NCBI GenBank assembly: GCA_037783415.1
Contig: JAZGTN010000037.1
Span: forward strand, 248,001 to 312,000
Length of the DNA: 64,000 nucleotides
Reading direction: 5' to 3'
Origin: Leptasterias polaris
Lineage: Eukaryota > Echinodermata > Asteroidea > Forcipulatida > Asteriidae
Below the pieces are notes generated by a model that saw nothing but the letters and a program-made list of their open reading frames with translations, did not search any database and was not told where the DNA came from. Both the position numbers and the translations under genes were made by a program. Every line of letters begins with the position of its first letter. Within the stretch, counting starts at the first letter, position 1. Shown in pieces: positions 63,693-64,000 of this stretch.

Positions 63693-64000
63693 CTAATGCG
63701 CATGCAGATGGCGTTCAAGCATTGCGCAAAATTTAAGACAGCGCGGTGTGCGCGGAGCCTAAAGATAGCGCAGTGTGCGCTGGAAGCTAGGCGGAAGGCT
63801 CCACGCACACCGCGCTGTCTTAATTTTTGCGCAATGCCTTGCAGGCGGCGTTCACGCATTGCGCAAAAATTAAGACAGCGCGGTGTGCGCGTAGCCTAAA
63901 GACAGAGCAGTGTGCGCTGGAAGCTAGGCAAAAGGCTCCGCGCACGCCGCGCTGTCTTAATTTCTGCGCAATTCGTGAACGCCGCCTGCATGCGCATTAG
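63693..64000. mobile_element. palindromic double-hairpin element at the window end
   Basis: ctaatgcgcatgcag at 63,693 and ctgcatgcgcattag ending at 64,000 are perfect inverted repeats. Inside are two tandem hairpins of about 145 bp, each made of attgcgcaaaa-ttaagacagcgcggtg and its complement (caccgcgctgtcttaattt, then tgcgcaa) around an aagctaggc loop. It lies in DCPS intron 1 and may extend past the window. Confidence 0.78.

Noticed and set aside
63176..63736. A 186-aa gene after the first DCPS exon
   Set aside because: It overlaps the DCPS intron and the palindromic element, and shows no domain.

Overview
The window is eukaryotic genomic DNA, almost certainly from a marine invertebrate animal. 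It is AT-rich, its genes carry introns with GT-AG borders, polyadenylation signals and a TATA box, and it is crowded with metazoan-type mobile elements. Features common in echinoderm genomes (a foldback element with minisatellite arms like the sea urchin TU elements, DIRS elements, many TTAA-flanked MITEs) make an echinoderm the best guess, but that is inference. No prokaryotic or viral gene cluster is present.

Host genes are sparse. The first 4 kb (+) hold the last four recognisable coding exons of a gene for a cyclic-nucleotide-binding-domain protein resembling CNBD2. A paralogue lies on the minus strand between about 49.3 and 36.7 kb, split into at least ten exons. A small zinc-binding ORF is at 11.07 kb (+). 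An unusual single-coding-exon gene at 17,735-18,505 (+) encodes a two-cupin protein whose second half matches bacterial ectoine synthase (EctC) closely. A secreted C-type lectin with a C-terminal PAN/apple-like region is at 57,389-58,123 (+), behind a TATA box. The first exon of the scavenger decapping enzyme DCPS is at 62,800-63,166 (+), and that gene continues past the window.

The rest is mostly a mobile-element landscape. 5-10 kb: a hairpin element, a TTAA MITE, a TA-flanked element, half a foldback element, and a 1.85 kb TTAA-flanked element containing degenerate tandem repeats. 12.1-15.9 kb: a complete piggyBac with perfect 13-bp ends and TTAA flanks but a frameshifted transposase. 18.9-22.7 kb (-): a nearly full non-LTR retrotransposon whose virtually identical 5'-truncated sister is at 54.0-55.7 kb (+). 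24.0-27.5 kb: a DIRS retrotransposon (zinc knuckle, RT, RNase H, tyrosine recombinase) interrupted by a decayed L2-like element. 27.8-28.5 kb: a complete foldback element. 34.3-35.0 kb: degenerate telomere-like DNA. The introns of the minus-strand CNBD2-like gene hold SINEs, a Mutator-like MITE with a near-perfect 11-bp target duplication, and a Penelope-like terminal segment. The last 300 bases form a large double-hairpin palindrome.

The most notable biology is the animal EctC-like bicupin. The catalytic half keeps most of the known substrate and iron residues but replaces one iron ligand (Tyr to Phe), and the N-terminal half looks like a degenerate duplicate. All exon models are by eye, without transcript data or homology searches.
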